64,000 bases of DNA from Eleftheria terrae (GCF_030419005.1 NZ_CP106951.1:868001-932000), one strand, 5' to 3'. Shown: positions 16,224 through 25,676, counted from the first letter of the stretch. Notes: generated by a model from the letters alone, not told the origin. A program made the numbers and translations.

Positions 16224-17227
16224 TGGGTCGGCGTGACGTGGTGGCCATTGGCGCCTCGGCGGGCGGCGTGCAGGCCTTGCAGCACCTGGCCGCGGCCCTG
16301 CCGGCGGACTTCCCGGCCGCGGTGCTGGTGGTGCTGCACATCGGCATGCACCGCAGCGCGCTACCGCGCCTGCTCGCGTCGGTCGGGCCGCTGCCGGCCC
16401 GGCATGCCGTGCACGGCGAGCCGATGCACGCCGGCTGCATCTACGTGGCTCCACCCGACCGCCACCTGCTGGTCTCGCAGGGCAGCCTGCGGCTGTCACG
16501 CGGACCGAAGGAAAACCACTCGCGCCCCGCCATCGACCCCTTGCTGCGGTCCGCGGCGGTCGACTGCCGGGCCCGCGTCATCGGGGTGGTGCTCACCGGC
16601 TATCTGGACGACGGCTCGGCCGGCCTCGCGGCGGTCAAGGCCTGCGGCGGCCTGGCCGTGGTGCAGGACCCCGAGGACGCCTACGCCCCGCAGATGCCCA
16701 GCAGCGCGCTGGCCACCACCGCGGTGGACCATGTCGAGCCCCTCTCCAGGCTGCCCGCCCTGCTGGACCGCCTGGTGCGCGAAGACCAGCCCCTGCCGGA
16801 CGTGAAGGTCCCCGACATCGTGAAGATCGAGAACGACATGACCCTGCTGGAAGGACGCGCCGTGGAAAACCGCATGCCACTCATCGGCAAGCCGTCGTCA
16901 CTCACCTGCCCGGAATGCCACGGTACGCTGTGGCAAGTCGAAGACGGCAGCCGGCTGCGATACCGCTGCCACACCGGCCACGCCTATTCCGAGCTGAGCT
17001 TGCGCGAGTCGCAGCGCGAGAGCACCGAGGCGGCGCTGTGGGCCGCCGTGCGGGCGCTGCAGGAAGAGGCCATGATGGCCAAGGAAATGGCCCGGTCGCT
17101 GCAGGCACTGGGCCGCAGCACCGAAGCGCTGGCCGAGGAAAGCCGCGCCAGGGACGCGATGGCGCGCGCCGAGAGCCTGGGCGAGCGGCTGCTGCGCATG
17201 GTGGGCGCCGATGCGCCCAACGGATGA
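16223..17227 (+). CDS. CheB-type methylesterase without receiver domain
   Basis: A 334-residue protein whose first about 200 residues form the CheB methylesterase/deamidase domain. The catalytic triad is Ser12 (IGASAGG), His39 (VLHIGMH) and Asp130 (GYLDDGSAG). The usual N-terminal receiver is absent, so activity is not controlled by direct phosphorylation of this chain. The C-terminal part holds a CPECHG...RYRCHTGHAYS segment that looks like a small metal-binding knuckle, then a charged helix. Stand-alone CheB proteins of this size are common in proteobacteria, often outside chemotaxis clusters. No cheR or receptor gene is adjacent here. The start is set by conserved domain length and GGAG upstream. 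Confidence 0.85.
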   Translation: MGRRDVVAIGASAGGVQALQHLAAALPADFPAAVLVVLHIGMHRSALPRLLASVGPLPARHAVHGEPMHAGCIYVAPPDRHLLVSQGSLRLSRGPKENHSRPAIDPLLRSAAVDCRARVIGVVLTGYLDDGSAGLAAVKACGGLAVVQDPEDAYAPQMPSSALATTAVDHVEPLSRLPALLDRLVREDQPLPDVKVPDIVKIENDMTLLEGRAVENRMPLIGKPSSLTCPECHGTLWQVEDGSRLRYRCHTGHAYSELSLRESQRESTEAALWAAVRALQEEAMMAKEMARSLQALGRSTEALAEESRARDAMARAESLGERLLRMVGADAPNG

Positions 17228-17273
17228 GGCCCCGCGCAGCACCGCGTGACGCAGTGCGCACTGCGGCCGCCCG

Positions 17274-18140
17274 GTGCAACGCATCACCAGCGCCACCGCG
17301 GTTAAGCTCGCAGACCGACCCCCGCCCCACGAGACGACCGCCTTGTCCCAGCCTCCTGTCCCCGCATCGCCGCCTGCCGGCGGGTCGCCGTCGGTGCCCT
17401 GCGAGCCGATTGGCGACGATGTCGACATCACGCCCTACCGGTTGACCGACCCGCAACCGATCGGCGCAGCCCTGCAGGCGGTGGCTGCCGGCCGCCATGC
17501 GGTCACGCTGTATTCGCTGGAAGCCGGCAGCTTCCGGATCGGCCGGCTGACGGCCGTGAACCTGCCGGCCGGCCACCTGGTGTTCGAGGCCGACGCCCAG
17601 CGCCCGGTAGATCCCGGCCCCCTGCTGCTCGTGACGGCCCTGCAGGGCATCAAGCTGCAGTGCCTGCTGGCGCCCGACTGGCAGGCCGGCGCCGGCCAAC
17701 CGTGGCGGGTGACCGCCTCCCTGCCGGAGGAGCTGGTACGGCTGCAGCGGCGCGAATTCGGCCGGCTCGACGCCCCGCTGGGTCGCCCCTACCTGGCCGA
17801 GTTCGTGCTCAACGACCAGGCCTACACCCTCAACGTGCACGACCTCTCGCTGGGCGGCGTCGGCCTGCGGGCCTCGCCGCACGAGGCGCCCGCCCTGCAC
17901 GTGGGACGCCGCCTGCCCAAGGTGACGCTGGAGCTCGGCCGCGACCAGCGCCTGGTGGTGGGCCTGGAGATCCGGCTGTGCCGGGCCTTCCGCTCGCACC
18001 TGCTGGGCGAGCAGCTGCACATCGGCTGCCGCTTCTTCGACCAGGCGGCGGCGCAGCAGGCCGAACTCAAGCGCCTGCTGTCGCAGCTCGAGCGCGAGCG
18101 CCTGGCCCTGATGGGCGGGCGCCGCACGCCGCGGCGCTGA
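17274..18140 (+). CDS. PilZ-domain c-di-GMP-binding protein (YcgR-like)
   Basis: A 288-residue protein with a YcgR-type N-terminal domain (about 55-155) and a C-terminal PilZ domain. The c-di-GMP-binding signature is present: Arg-rich RREFGRLDAP near 160 and DLSLGGVGL near 195. YcgR relatives slow the flagellar motor when c-di-GMP is high; other relatives control secretion or polysaccharide synthesis. The first about 45 residues are Pro-rich and poorly conserved, so translation may start later, for example at a TTG near 17343. It lies 46 bp after cheB on the same strand and may be cotranscribed. Confidence 0.82.
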   Translation: MQRITSATAVKLADRPPPHETTALSQPPVPASPPAGGSPSVPCEPIGDDVDITPYRLTDPQPIGAALQAVAAGRHAVTLYSLEAGSFRIGRLTAVNLPAGHLVFEADAQRPVDPGPLLLVTALQGIKLQCLLAPDWQAGAGQPWRVTASLPEELVRLQRREFGRLDAPLGRPYLAEFVLNDQAYTLNVHDLSLGGVGLRASPHEAPALHVGRRLPKVTLELGRDQRLVVGLEIRLCRAFRSHLLGEQLHIGCRFFDQAAAQQAELKRLLSQLERERLALMGGRRTPRR

Positions 18141-18159
18141 GCGGCACTGCCCCGCGCCC

Positions 18160-21100
18160 TCAGCCGCCTGGCCCGGCAGCGGGCTCCAGCGCATCGAAAG
18201 CCAGGCGGGCCTGCTCGCGTGCCAGCTCACGCTGGCGCACCCACAGCTCGCGCATGCGGTCGCTCTTGAGCACGCGCTCGTCGCAGTCGGAGATGAAGTC
18301 CAGCTCGCCGTTGGGCACCGGTTTCAGGCGGGTGAAGCTGTACTCCCGGGTGAACTCGTCGCGCAGGCTGCCGGCCTTCATCGTCGGCATGGCGCTGAGC
18401 ACCTGCAGGTCCAGCTTGTCGCGCAGGAAACCCAGCACCGAGCGGGCGCGCGGCTCATCCATCTTGGAGAACGATTCGTCGTTGGCCAGCAGCTTCAGGC
18501 TGGGGCCCTTCTCGAACAGCTTGAGCCGGTTGGTGACGACCGCCGCGCGCACGATGTAGGCCGGCGTCTCCAGCTGGCCGCCCGAGCCGGTGCCCCATTC
18601 CGAGAGGCGGATGCGGCCGCCGCTGTCAGACTCGTTCCAGATCTCGTAGCGGCGGTAGTTGCGGTAGTCGGCAATGCGCATCAGCTCGCGCGTGGCGCGT
18701 TCGTGGTCCTCGTCGAGCAGCAGCTTGACCAGGCGGTCGCGCACCTGCACATGCTTGGCCGACAGCTCCACCTCGCCGAACAGGTCCACCGTCTCCGGCG
18801 CATCGGCCAGCTCGGCCACCGCCTTGAAGAAGCCGTAGTAGTCCTCGAACTCCGGCTCCCAGCGCGACCAGTCGATGTCGAAGCGGTCGGGCCCGAAGCT
18901 CAGGTTGCGCAGCTCGGCGTTGAGCTGGCGCAGGGTGCGGATGCCCTCCTCCACCTTGCTCTTGATCTCGACGCAGAACTGCTTCGTGAAGACGTCGTGG
19001 AAGGACTTCTCGGCCTGCTCCAGCTCATTGCGGTTGTTGTACAGGCCGATGCTGCGCAAGCCGTCCAGCGTGGCGCCGACCGACTGCGACAGTGCCACCA
19101 GCGGCGCGTAGTTGGGGTCGAAGCTGCTGCCCTCGTGCAGGTGCGGCAGCGCGGCCGCGAAGCGCTCCTCCGGGCGCGACTGGCTGTTGTACTCGGCCAG
19201 CGCCTCGCGCACCTCGCCCAGCAGCTGGTCGGGCTTCTTGCCGAGCGCCTCCAGCTTGCGCCGCAGCGCCTCGGCGTCGACGGCGCCGTCCGCCATCATC
19301 GCGTCGACACGGGCCGACAGCACGGTGTAGGTCAGCTGCGGGTTGGCCTCGCACAGGCGCTTGAGGCGAGCCAGCTGGGCGTCACGTGCCTGGAAGCGCG
19401 CATCGCGCCCCTGCTGCAGGCCCTGGATGGCCTGCTCGGCCGCCTCGATGCGCGCCTCCGCCCGGGTGATCTCCTTGCGGGCGGCCTCGATCTGTGCCTC
19501 GTGGCCGCGGATCTCCTGCGCCACCTTGGCGATCTCGGCCTCCAGGTCGTTGAGCTCCTGCAGGTCGAGCTGGGCCAGGCCACGGCGGGCGGCATCGATG
19601 TCGCGAGCAGCAGCCAGCAGCGGCGCCGCGTCGAAGCGCGGCTCGCGCAGGTGCTGCAGCTGCCGCTTCACCGCCGACAGCTCGGCCTGCAGGCCCTGCA
19701 GCCGCTGCACCTCCTGCTCGGCCCTGTCCAGCTCGGCGGCGACCTGCGCCAGCGCCGCGTCGCGCGCACCGCGACCAAAGACCAGGTCGCGCTGCTCGCA
19801 GGTGAACATGGTGCGAGAGCCGCTGCCCTTGCCGTCGCGGGTCAGCCCGCGCGAGGTGCGACGCAGCTCCTCGGTGGAGCGCACCTTGACGACCGGGCCG
19901 TACTGCTCGATGAGATAGGCCTCGGCAATCGGGTTGGCCGCCTTCAGCTCGCGGATGATGGAATCCTCCGGCACCAGGCTGCGGTTGGCCCGCTTCAGGC
20001 ACAGCGACCCCTGGATGACCCGCGAGCGCAGGCCGCGAGCCTGCACGAAGTCCATCGCGCGGCCCTCCCACTCGGTGTCCACCACCAGGTTGAAGCGCGC
20101 ATGGTCGAGGTAGCCCTCGATGGCCGGCTGCCATTCGGGCGACAGCGGCTCGATGAGGTCGCACAGCACCTGCGCGTTGGCCTGCGGCAGCGACTCGCGC
20201 AGCAGGTCGAGCGCGCGTGCCACCTGCGGCGGGTAGTTGCCGCCACCGCTGGCCAGGCGCGCCTTCCTGGCGCCCAGCTCGCGCACCGCACGGTGCGCTT
20301 CGTCGAGCCGCTGCGCCAGCGCCACCTCCTCCGCCGCCACGGTGAGCGACACGCTGTCCTGCGGCCCGACCAGCGCCGCATGCAGCGCCTCGATGCCGGT
20401 ATTGGCGCCTTCGAAGGCGCCGGCCAGCTGCTGCAGCCGGGCCACGTTGAGCGGCTCGTCCGCCGCCGCCGCGGCGACCGCATCGCGGTAGTCACCCAGC
20501 CGGCCGAGCGCGGTGGCCGCCAGCGTGGCCTTCACCGCCTGCACCGCAGCACGCAGCCGCGGCAGGTCGGCGGGCAGCGGCCGGGCGGCCAGCTCACGGG
20601 CGCTCTGGTCGAGCAGGCCGGCCGCCAGCAGCGAGCGGCTGAGCGACTCCAGCGTGCCACGGGCCAGCTCGGTGCCGGCTTTCAGCTGCTTGTCGAGGTC
20701 TTCCTTCTGGCCGTGCGCGGCAATGCCCAGCTTGCGGGCCTGCAGCGCGATGCGGTTGCCGTCGAGCGACTCGCGGCGCGCCTGCCAGCCACGGATGCGG
20801 GCGGCCTCGTGCTCGATCAGCGCCTGGTCCTCTCGGATCTGCTGCTGCCGCGCGGCCACCGTTTCGTCGTCCAGTTGCAGCTGCAGCCGGGCCATCATCA
20901 GCTCGTGCTGCACCTGTTCCTCGAAGGCCGCCGTGGTCTCCTGCACCAGTCCCTGCAGCGCCTGCAGGCGGCCCACGCTGGCCTGCAGGCGGCTGCCTTC
21001 GTGCTTGAGGCCGGTGACCTGGCGCATCAGCCCGCCGATGCGCTCGATGCTCTCCTGCAGCTGCTTGGCGTCGAACTCCAGGATCTCGTCGCGCACCAGC

Positions 21101-21786
21101 TCGTGCACGGAACCGATGGGCCGGTAGGCGATCGACTGGCACCAGGCGCGCGACGCGGTGGACGCCTCGTCCCAGGTGGTGCTGGTGCGGCCGCGGAAGC
21201 GGCCGAACAGGCCACAAAGGTAGTCCTTCTTCAGCTGCCCGAAGGCCGTGACGCGCGGGTACTTCTCCTTCAGCCGCCGCACCACCCCGTCCACCGGCAC
21301 CCATTCGCCGGCATCGGCATCGGCCAGGAAGTCGGTATGGCTCAGCACCGCGTCGTCGATGATCAGCAGCTCCATGCGCTCCAGCTGCGCCTGGCGGCGG
21401 TCGGCCTGCCCCTCGACACGGGCCGAGACCGCCACCAGCGCGGTGAAGGGCTTCAGGTCCTCCTCGTCGGGACAGGGCCGGAACACCGCCGCCACATAGC
21501 CCTGGGCGCCGGCCGGCCGCGAGAACTTGCTGTACTCCGCCCCCACCACATACGACTCGAGCGTGCGCTTGGACTTGCCGCGCCGCTGGTCCTGGCTCAC
21601 CTCGTCCTGGCCCGGGTTGTAGTTGAAGATGCCCTTGTAGGCCGCCGTCATCACGGTCTGCAGCGCGTCGAGCAGCGTGGACTTGCCGGAGCCGGTCTCG
21701 CCGGTCAGCAGCGTCATGTTGCCCATGTCGTAGTCGCCGGGGCGGATCTGGCCCCAGTTCACGAGCACCAGTCGGTCGAGCTTCAT
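18160..21786 (-). CDS. jetC: JetC/MksB-like SMC-family ATPase
   Basis: A 1208-residue SMC/Rad50-type ATPase. Walker A GETGSGKS is at 29-36. Long helical coiled-coil segments follow (roughly 240-400 and 680-830), separated by a hinge-like region. Near the C-terminus come the signature-like GTGSGGQLETPAYIV and a Walker B region in LLANDESFSKMDEPRA. This architecture is that of the ATPase subunit of Wadjet (JetC) and Mks condensins, which extrude DNA loops. It is the last gene of a three-gene operon, its ATG overlapping the jetB TGA. No jetD gene follows; the next gene is convergent. Confidence 0.88.
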   Translation of the reverse strand: MKLDRLVLVNWGQIRPGDYDMGNMTLLTGETGSGKSTLLDALQTVMTAAYKGIFNYNPGQDEVSQDQRRGKSKRTLESYVVGAEYSKFSRPAGAQGYVAAVFRPCPDEEDLKPFTALVAVSARVEGQADRRQAQLERMELLIIDDAVLSHTDFLADADAGEWVPVDGVVRRLKEKYPRVTAFGQLKKDYLCGLFGRFRGRTSTTWDEASTASRAWCQSIAYRPIGSVHELVRDEILEFDAKQLQESIERIGGLMRQVTGLKHEGSRLQASVGRLQALQGLVQETTAAFEEQVQHELMMARLQLQLDDETVAARQQQIREDQALIEHEAARIRGWQARRESLDGNRIALQARKLGIAAHGQKEDLDKQLKAGTELARGTLESLSRSLLAAGLLDQSARELAARPLPADLPRLRAAVQAVKATLAATALGRLGDYRDAVAAAAADEPLNVARLQQLAGAFEGANTGIEALHAALVGPQDSVSLTVAAEEVALAQRLDEAHRAVRELGARKARLASGGGNYPPQVARALDLLRESLPQANAQVLCDLIEPLSPEWQPAIEGYLDHARFNLVVDTEWEGRAMDFVQARGLRSRVIQGSLCLKRANRSLVPEDSIIRELKAANPIAEAYLIEQYGPVVKVRSTEELRRTSRGLTRDGKGSGSRTMFTCEQRDLVFGRGARDAALAQVAAELDRAEQEVQRLQGLQAELSAVKRQLQHLREPRFDAAPLLAAARDIDAARRGLAQLDLQELNDLEAEIAKVAQEIRGHEAQIEAARKEITRAEARIEAAEQAIQGLQQGRDARFQARDAQLARLKRLCEANPQLTYTVLSARVDAMMADGAVDAEALRRKLEALGKKPDQLLGEVREALAEYNSQSRPEERFAAALPHLHEGSSFDPNYAPLVALSQSVGATLDGLRSIGLYNNRNELEQAEKSFHDVFTKQFCVEIKSKVEEGIRTLRQLNAELRNLSFGPDRFDIDWSRWEPEFEDYYGFFKAVAELADAPETVDLFGEVELSAKHVQVRDRLVKLLLDEDHERATRELMRIADYRNYRRYEIWNESDSGGRIRLSEWGTGSGGQLETPAYIVRAAVVTNRLKLFEKGPSLKLLANDESFSKMDEPRARSVLGFLRDKLDLQVLSAMPTMKAGSLRDEFTREYSFTRLKPVPNGELDFISDCDERVLKSDRMRELWVRQRELAREQARLAFDALEPAAGPGG

Positions 21787-22460
21787 GCCGGCACCTCCTC
21801 CGCGGCAGGCGGCTCGCCGGCCAACGCGGCGTCATCGGCCTCCAGGGCAGCGGCCAGCGCCTCGTTGCTCACCACGCCCAGGATGGTCGGGCGGATGGCC
21901 AGGTAGGCGTCCTCGTCGGCGATCGAGAAGGTCGACGAATAGCGCAGCAGCCGGTGGCGCTTCAATTCGGCCAGCAGGGCCATGCGGTCGGTGGTGCCGG
22001 GCGGCAGCTGGCGCTTGAGCTGGGTCTGCAGCGTGGCGGCCAGGTCCTCGAAGCTCACCAGTGCCTCGCCATGCGGGTCGAGGTAGCCGCCGTTGAGCCG
22101 CTCCTGGTAGAGGAAGCGCAGGGCCAGGGCCGCCGCGACGAAGTCCGCCGACACGCGCGCCTTCAGCGACGGCACCGGCTCCAGCGTGTCCTCGGGCAGG
22201 CCGTCCACCACCGCGCCGGGCGCGTAGAGGCGAAAGAACTGCACGTTGGTGTCGTGGTGCAGCAGCAGGCCGGCCAGGTCGAAGTAGTCCGACAGCAGGC
22301 CTTCGACGCGGCGTGCGTCATCGTAGAGCAGCTGCTCGGTGCGGTCCTCGTCGCGGACCAGCACACCCCAGGTGAGCAGCCGGGTGATCAGTTCGCGGAA
22401 ACGCTCGCGCGAGATGTTGGCCAGTGCAAGCTGTTCCTGCACGGAAGACGAGAGGCTCAT
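21783..22460 (-). CDS. jetB: JetB/MksE-like condensin accessory protein (DUF4194 type)
   Basis: A 225-residue protein of the JetB/MksE type, the winged-helix (KITE-like) subunit that binds the kleisin in Mks/Wadjet complexes. Recognisable stretches are RFRELITRLLTWGVLVRDED, LLHHDTNVQFFRLY and ALALRFLYQERLNGG. The start at 22460 lies 4 bp after the jetA stop and the stop overlaps the jetC start, so the operon is tightly coupled. The C-terminal 20 residues are Glu/Ala-rich and probably disordered. Confidence 0.85.
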   Translation of the reverse strand: MSLSSSVQEQLALANISRERFRELITRLLTWGVLVRDEDRTEQLLYDDARRVEGLLSDYFDLAGLLLHHDTNVQFFRLYAPGAVVDGLPEDTLEPVPSLKARVSADFVAAALALRFLYQERLNGGYLDPHGEALVSFEDLAATLQTQLKRQLPPGTTDRMALLAELKRHRLLRYSSTFSIADEDAYLAIRPTILGVVSNEALAAALEADDAALAGEPPAAEEVPA

Positions 22461-22464
22461 GGCG

Positions 22465-23898
22465 TCACTGCTTCTTGAAGTCGATTTCGTAGTCGGCGCC
22501 GCTGAAGTACTCGTTGTCATGGCGAGTGGGCAGCCGCGTGGCCTGCAGGTCGCGCGCCTTGGTGTTGCGCACGGCTTCCACCGTCTGCAGCACCTCCAGC
22601 AGCTCGCGCGCCGTGCGTGTCGGCAGGGCCGACAGGCGGATGGGGTGGCGGAACAGCTCGAGCTCGCGGCGCAGCTTGTCGGCCAGTTCCTCGTTGGCAA
22701 CGGCGAAGGCCTCGTTCTCGGCCCGCTTCATCGCCGCCTCCAGCCTCGCCTCGCGGCTCGGCCGCGGCTGGATCGAGACGGTCACCGCCTTGCGCCGCTG
22801 CGCCGCCGAGCGCAGCCTGAAGCTCGCGGGGTCCAGCAGGCGCAGCTCGATGAAGGCCAGGCGGTCGCCGATGGCGGCCAGTAGCCGGTCCTGCCGTGCC
22901 GGCTCCAGGCGCGCCACCCGCTGCACCGCGGCCAGCCAGGCATGCCGGTTCTGCCCGGTGCGCAGCATCATCGATTGCTGCACCAGGCCGGCCACGCGCT
23001 TGAGGTAGCTGTCCATCGCCTTGATGAAGCCGGGCTGCTTGGACTCGCAGGCGGCGTTGACGATGTCGTCGATGCGGTCGAGGAGCCAGTCGTACACCGT
23101 CGCGCCGGTGTGCTCCTTGACGGCCCATTGCGCAATGTCGTGCAGCTGCGCCTCCATGCGTTGCTGCTTGGCCGGTGCCGACAGCCGCAGCTTCTCCAGC
23201 TTCTGGCGGATCGCCTCGCGGTTGAGCGTCGCATTGTCGGCAGTGAGCTGCTTGGAGTAGTTGCGGCGGAAGCGCTCCAGGAACTCCACGAACTCGTCCC
23301 ACTGTGAATGCAGCGTGGCTTCGCGCATCAGCCGCCGCAGCAGCTCCTGGAAGTAGTCGATGCCTTCGGACAGGTCGCGGTTCACCTGCACGGCATATTC
23401 GTACGCATCCACCAGGTCATGCGCATCGCCGCGTTCGGTAAGGGCCGCATCGAGCGAATTGCGGCAGCTGCGCATATTGCGCTGGCGGCTGTGGCTCGGC
23501 CGGTTGAGCGACCAGAAGGCCTCGGCGAACAGCACCCCCGGGCGCGAGAAGCGGAAGGCCGTCACCAGGCCCTGGCGGTCCGGGAACTGCTCGAGCCAGC
23601 CGTCACGCAGCAGTGCGCGGATCAGCAGCGCCGTGAGCTGCTGCGGGTCGCGGCTGTCGGGCGTGCTGAACTCGTCGGGCTCGCCATCGGCCTCCACGGC
23701 GTCCTGGTGCTCGCGCACCACCGGCAGCAGCAACTCCTTCAAGGCATCGCGAGTGAGGTTGTGCGCATAGTCAGCGGCCGGACCGTGCAGACGCTCGTAC
23801 AAGGCGCGCAGGCAGGCCACCACCAGCTCACGCCGGGAGCTGTGCAGGGGCCTGAAAAACTTGTGACGTTCTCCTTCGAAGAACGCGATGGAACTCAT
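22465..23898 (-). CDS. jetA: JetA/MksF-like kleisin subunit
   Basis: A 477-residue protein of the Wadjet JetA family. It begins with the typical MSSIAFFEGERHKFFRPL and continues with a winged-helix N-terminal region, then long helices (about 190-300) and a helical C-terminus. In the complex this subunit bridges the two JetC heads. It is the first gene of the operon and starts at 23898, about 500 bp from the divergent RTX gene. The type resembles Wadjet type II/III JetA rather than the DUF3375 type I form, which is my reading from sequence and needs a profile search. Confidence 0.82.
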   Translation of the reverse strand: MSSIAFFEGERHKFFRPLHSSRRELVVACLRALYERLHGPAADYAHNLTRDALKELLLPVVREHQDAVEADGEPDEFSTPDSRDPQQLTALLIRALLRDGWLEQFPDRQGLVTAFRFSRPGVLFAEAFWSLNRPSHSRQRNMRSCRNSLDAALTERGDAHDLVDAYEYAVQVNRDLSEGIDYFQELLRRLMREATLHSQWDEFVEFLERFRRNYSKQLTADNATLNREAIRQKLEKLRLSAPAKQQRMEAQLHDIAQWAVKEHTGATVYDWLLDRIDDIVNAACESKQPGFIKAMDSYLKRVAGLVQQSMMLRTGQNRHAWLAAVQRVARLEPARQDRLLAAIGDRLAFIELRLLDPASFRLRSAAQRRKAVTVSIQPRPSREARLEAAMKRAENEAFAVANEELADKLRRELELFRHPIRLSALPTRTARELLEVLQTVEAVRNTKARDLQATRLPTRHDNEYFSGADYEIDFKKQ

Positions 23899-24398
23899 GC
23901 ACTTGATCCTTCGGTCGAGGGCCGGCGCCCACGGGCGGGTCGCGCGGCGCGCTGCGCCGGCAGTCCTGGCGACCTGCCGGCCGTCCCGGCGCGGGCGGCT
24001 CGACGCACCGGGACGCCGCCCGGAGGCGGCGGTGAACCGCGCATTATCCCAAGATGTGAAGTAACCCGGCCGCGCCCCTCAGGTGAACCAGGCGGCGAGC
24101 GTGCCGGACCGCACGCCGGCCGCAGCCGCGCAGGAATCCGGCAGAACCCACCGGCGCACGATGCGCCGGCGAGGCCGCAACGCCCCGCGGGCGAGCCGCC
24201 ACCCCGCAAGCAAGCCCGACCGGCCCGCCCCCATACAACAGCTGCCCGCCTCAGCCATTACCCCGCGCCCCTGGCAAAGTTGCCCTTGCCGATGCCCAGG
24301 GCCGGCCGTACCGTGCACTGCCCCGAGCCGCCAAGCGGCCGGGAGTGGCCCCCGGCATGAGGCCGGCCGGCCGTAGTTCTTCAACGCAGGAGATCGAG
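23899..24398. other. Divergent intergenic region jetA / RTX gene
   Basis: About 500 bp of GC-rich DNA holding the promoters of two divergent genes. I see no palindromic operator, repeat or RNA gene in it. Confidence 0.4.
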
Positions 24399-25586
24399 AT
24401 GGCAATGATCAATGGCACGGATGCACGCGATGCGCTGGCCGACTTCAGCGACGACCCGAGCTCGGTACTGAACGCCAACTGGTCCGGGGGTGACGACGTG
24501 CTCGTCGGCCTCGGCGGCGACGACACCTACCATGTCAACTCGGCCGGCGACATCGTCGTCGAGCGCGCCGGCGAAGGCAGCGACACGGTGGTGTCGCGCC
24601 TGGCCAGCTACACGCTCGGCGACCATCTGGAGAACCTGACGCTCGACAACTTCCCGGCCGACGCACCCACCGCCGTCAACGGCACCGGCAATGCACTGGA
24701 CAACGTGGTGACCGGCAACGACGCGGCCAACACGCTGTCCGGGCTCGACGGCAACGACACCCTGCTGGGCAACGACGGGGCCGACACGCTGGACGGCGGC
24801 AACGGCGACGACACCTTGTCCGGCGGCAACGGCATCGACCTGCTCAACGGCGGCGCCGGCAATGACACCTTGTCCGGCGGCAACGGCGCCGACCTGCTCA
24901 ACGGCGACGCCGGCAACGACACGCTGGACGGCGACAACGGCGCCGACACCCTCAACGGCGGCGACGGCGACGACCGCCTCGACGGCGGCACCGGCGACGA
25001 CCTGCTCACCGGTGGTGGCGGCGCTGACACGCTGATTGGCGCCAACGGCGGCGACACACTCAACGGCAATGCCGGCAACGACAGCCTGGAAGGCAACAAC
25101 GGCCAGGACACCCTCTTCGGCGGCAGCGGCAACGACGGCCTCGACGGCGGCAACGGTGCCGACAGCCTGGACGGCGGTGCCGGCAACGACACGCTGCTGG
25201 GTGGCAACGGGATGGACCGTTTCGTCTTCTCGATCGCTGGCGCACCGCATGCCGACACCCTGGTCGACTACGAGGTGGCCGACGACACCATGGTGCTGGC
25301 CAACTCGCTCGACGCCGGCCTGCCAGGAGCCATCAACCCGGGCGTGCTGGGCCTGGCGTTCGGTGGCGGCGTGGGCAGCGTGCTGGAGGCCAGCTCCTTC
25401 TTCAAGGGAGCCGGCCTCACCGGCAACGCGGCAGGCAACAGCAGTGGCATCTACCTCAATACCAGCAACGGGCAGCTCTGGTACAACGCAACCACCGCGG
25501 CCGGCGGCGATGCCCTGCTGCTCGGCACGCTGGACACCGGCGTGGCCGCCAGCGTGACCAACGCCGACTTCGTGCTGGGCGCCTGA
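24399..25586 (+). CDS. RTX-repeat calcium-binding secreted protein
   Basis: A 395-residue protein with about 18 uninterrupted RTX nonapeptides of type DTLxGGxGN between residues about 111 and 272; these bind calcium in a beta-roll. One further RTX-like block (GGDDVLVGLGGDDTY) lies at 30-45. There is no N-terminal signal peptide; the last about 120 residues (RFVFSIAGAPHADTLVDYE..., ending FVLGA) match the C-terminal region used for type I secretion. No enzyme domain is visible, so it may be a surface-layer, adhesin or matrix protein. The ATG at 24399 follows a good AGGAG. No type I secretion genes lie nearby. Confidence 0.85.
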   Translation: MAMINGTDARDALADFSDDPSSVLNANWSGGDDVLVGLGGDDTYHVNSAGDIVVERAGEGSDTVVSRLASYTLGDHLENLTLDNFPADAPTAVNGTGNALDNVVTGNDAANTLSGLDGNDTLLGNDGADTLDGGNGDDTLSGGNGIDLLNGGAGNDTLSGGNGADLLNGDAGNDTLDGDNGADTLNGGDGDDRLDGGTGDDLLTGGGGADTLIGANGGDTLNGNAGNDSLEGNNGQDTLFGGSGNDGLDGGNGADSLDGGAGNDTLLGGNGMDRFVFSIAGAPHADTLVDYEVADDTMVLANSLDAGLPGAINPGVLGLAFGGGVGSVLEASSFFKGAGLTGNAAGNSSGIYLNTSNGQLWYNATTAAGGDALLLGTLDTGVAASVTNADFVLGA

Positions 25587-25615
25587 GGGGCCAAGCCACA
25601 GGCACACGGCCCTGG

Positions 25616-25639
25616 CGTCGGCGCTTTTTTGCGCCGACG
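25616..25639. terminator. Inverted repeat with T-rich loop after the RTX gene
   Basis: A perfect 9-bp stem (CGTCGGCGC / GCGCCGACG) surrounds a loop of six T residues, 30 bp after the RTX stop. The T run is in the loop rather than after the stem, so this is not a canonical intrinsic terminator, but it probably ends or protects the RTX transcript. Confidence 0.45.
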
Positions 25640-25676
25640 TCTTGAGCGGAGCATGGGCAGTGGTCTATGATCCGCC

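Noticed and set aside
18703..21906. Plus-strand ORF of 1067 codons opposite jetC
   Set aside because: The minus-strand frame carries Walker and signature motifs; the plus-strand protein is Leu/Gly/Arg/His-rich without a recognisable domain.
24399..25586. RTX protein considered as a pore-forming toxin
   Set aside because: There is no hydrophobic pore domain, acylation site or hlyC-like activator gene; only repeats and a secretion-type C-terminus are seen.
24381..25607. Minus-strand ORF with Val/Ala repeats opposite the RTX gene
   Set aside because: The repetitive protein only mirrors the RTX nonapeptide repeats; the plus strand has the RTX motif, a good ribosome-binding site and a secretion-type C-terminus.
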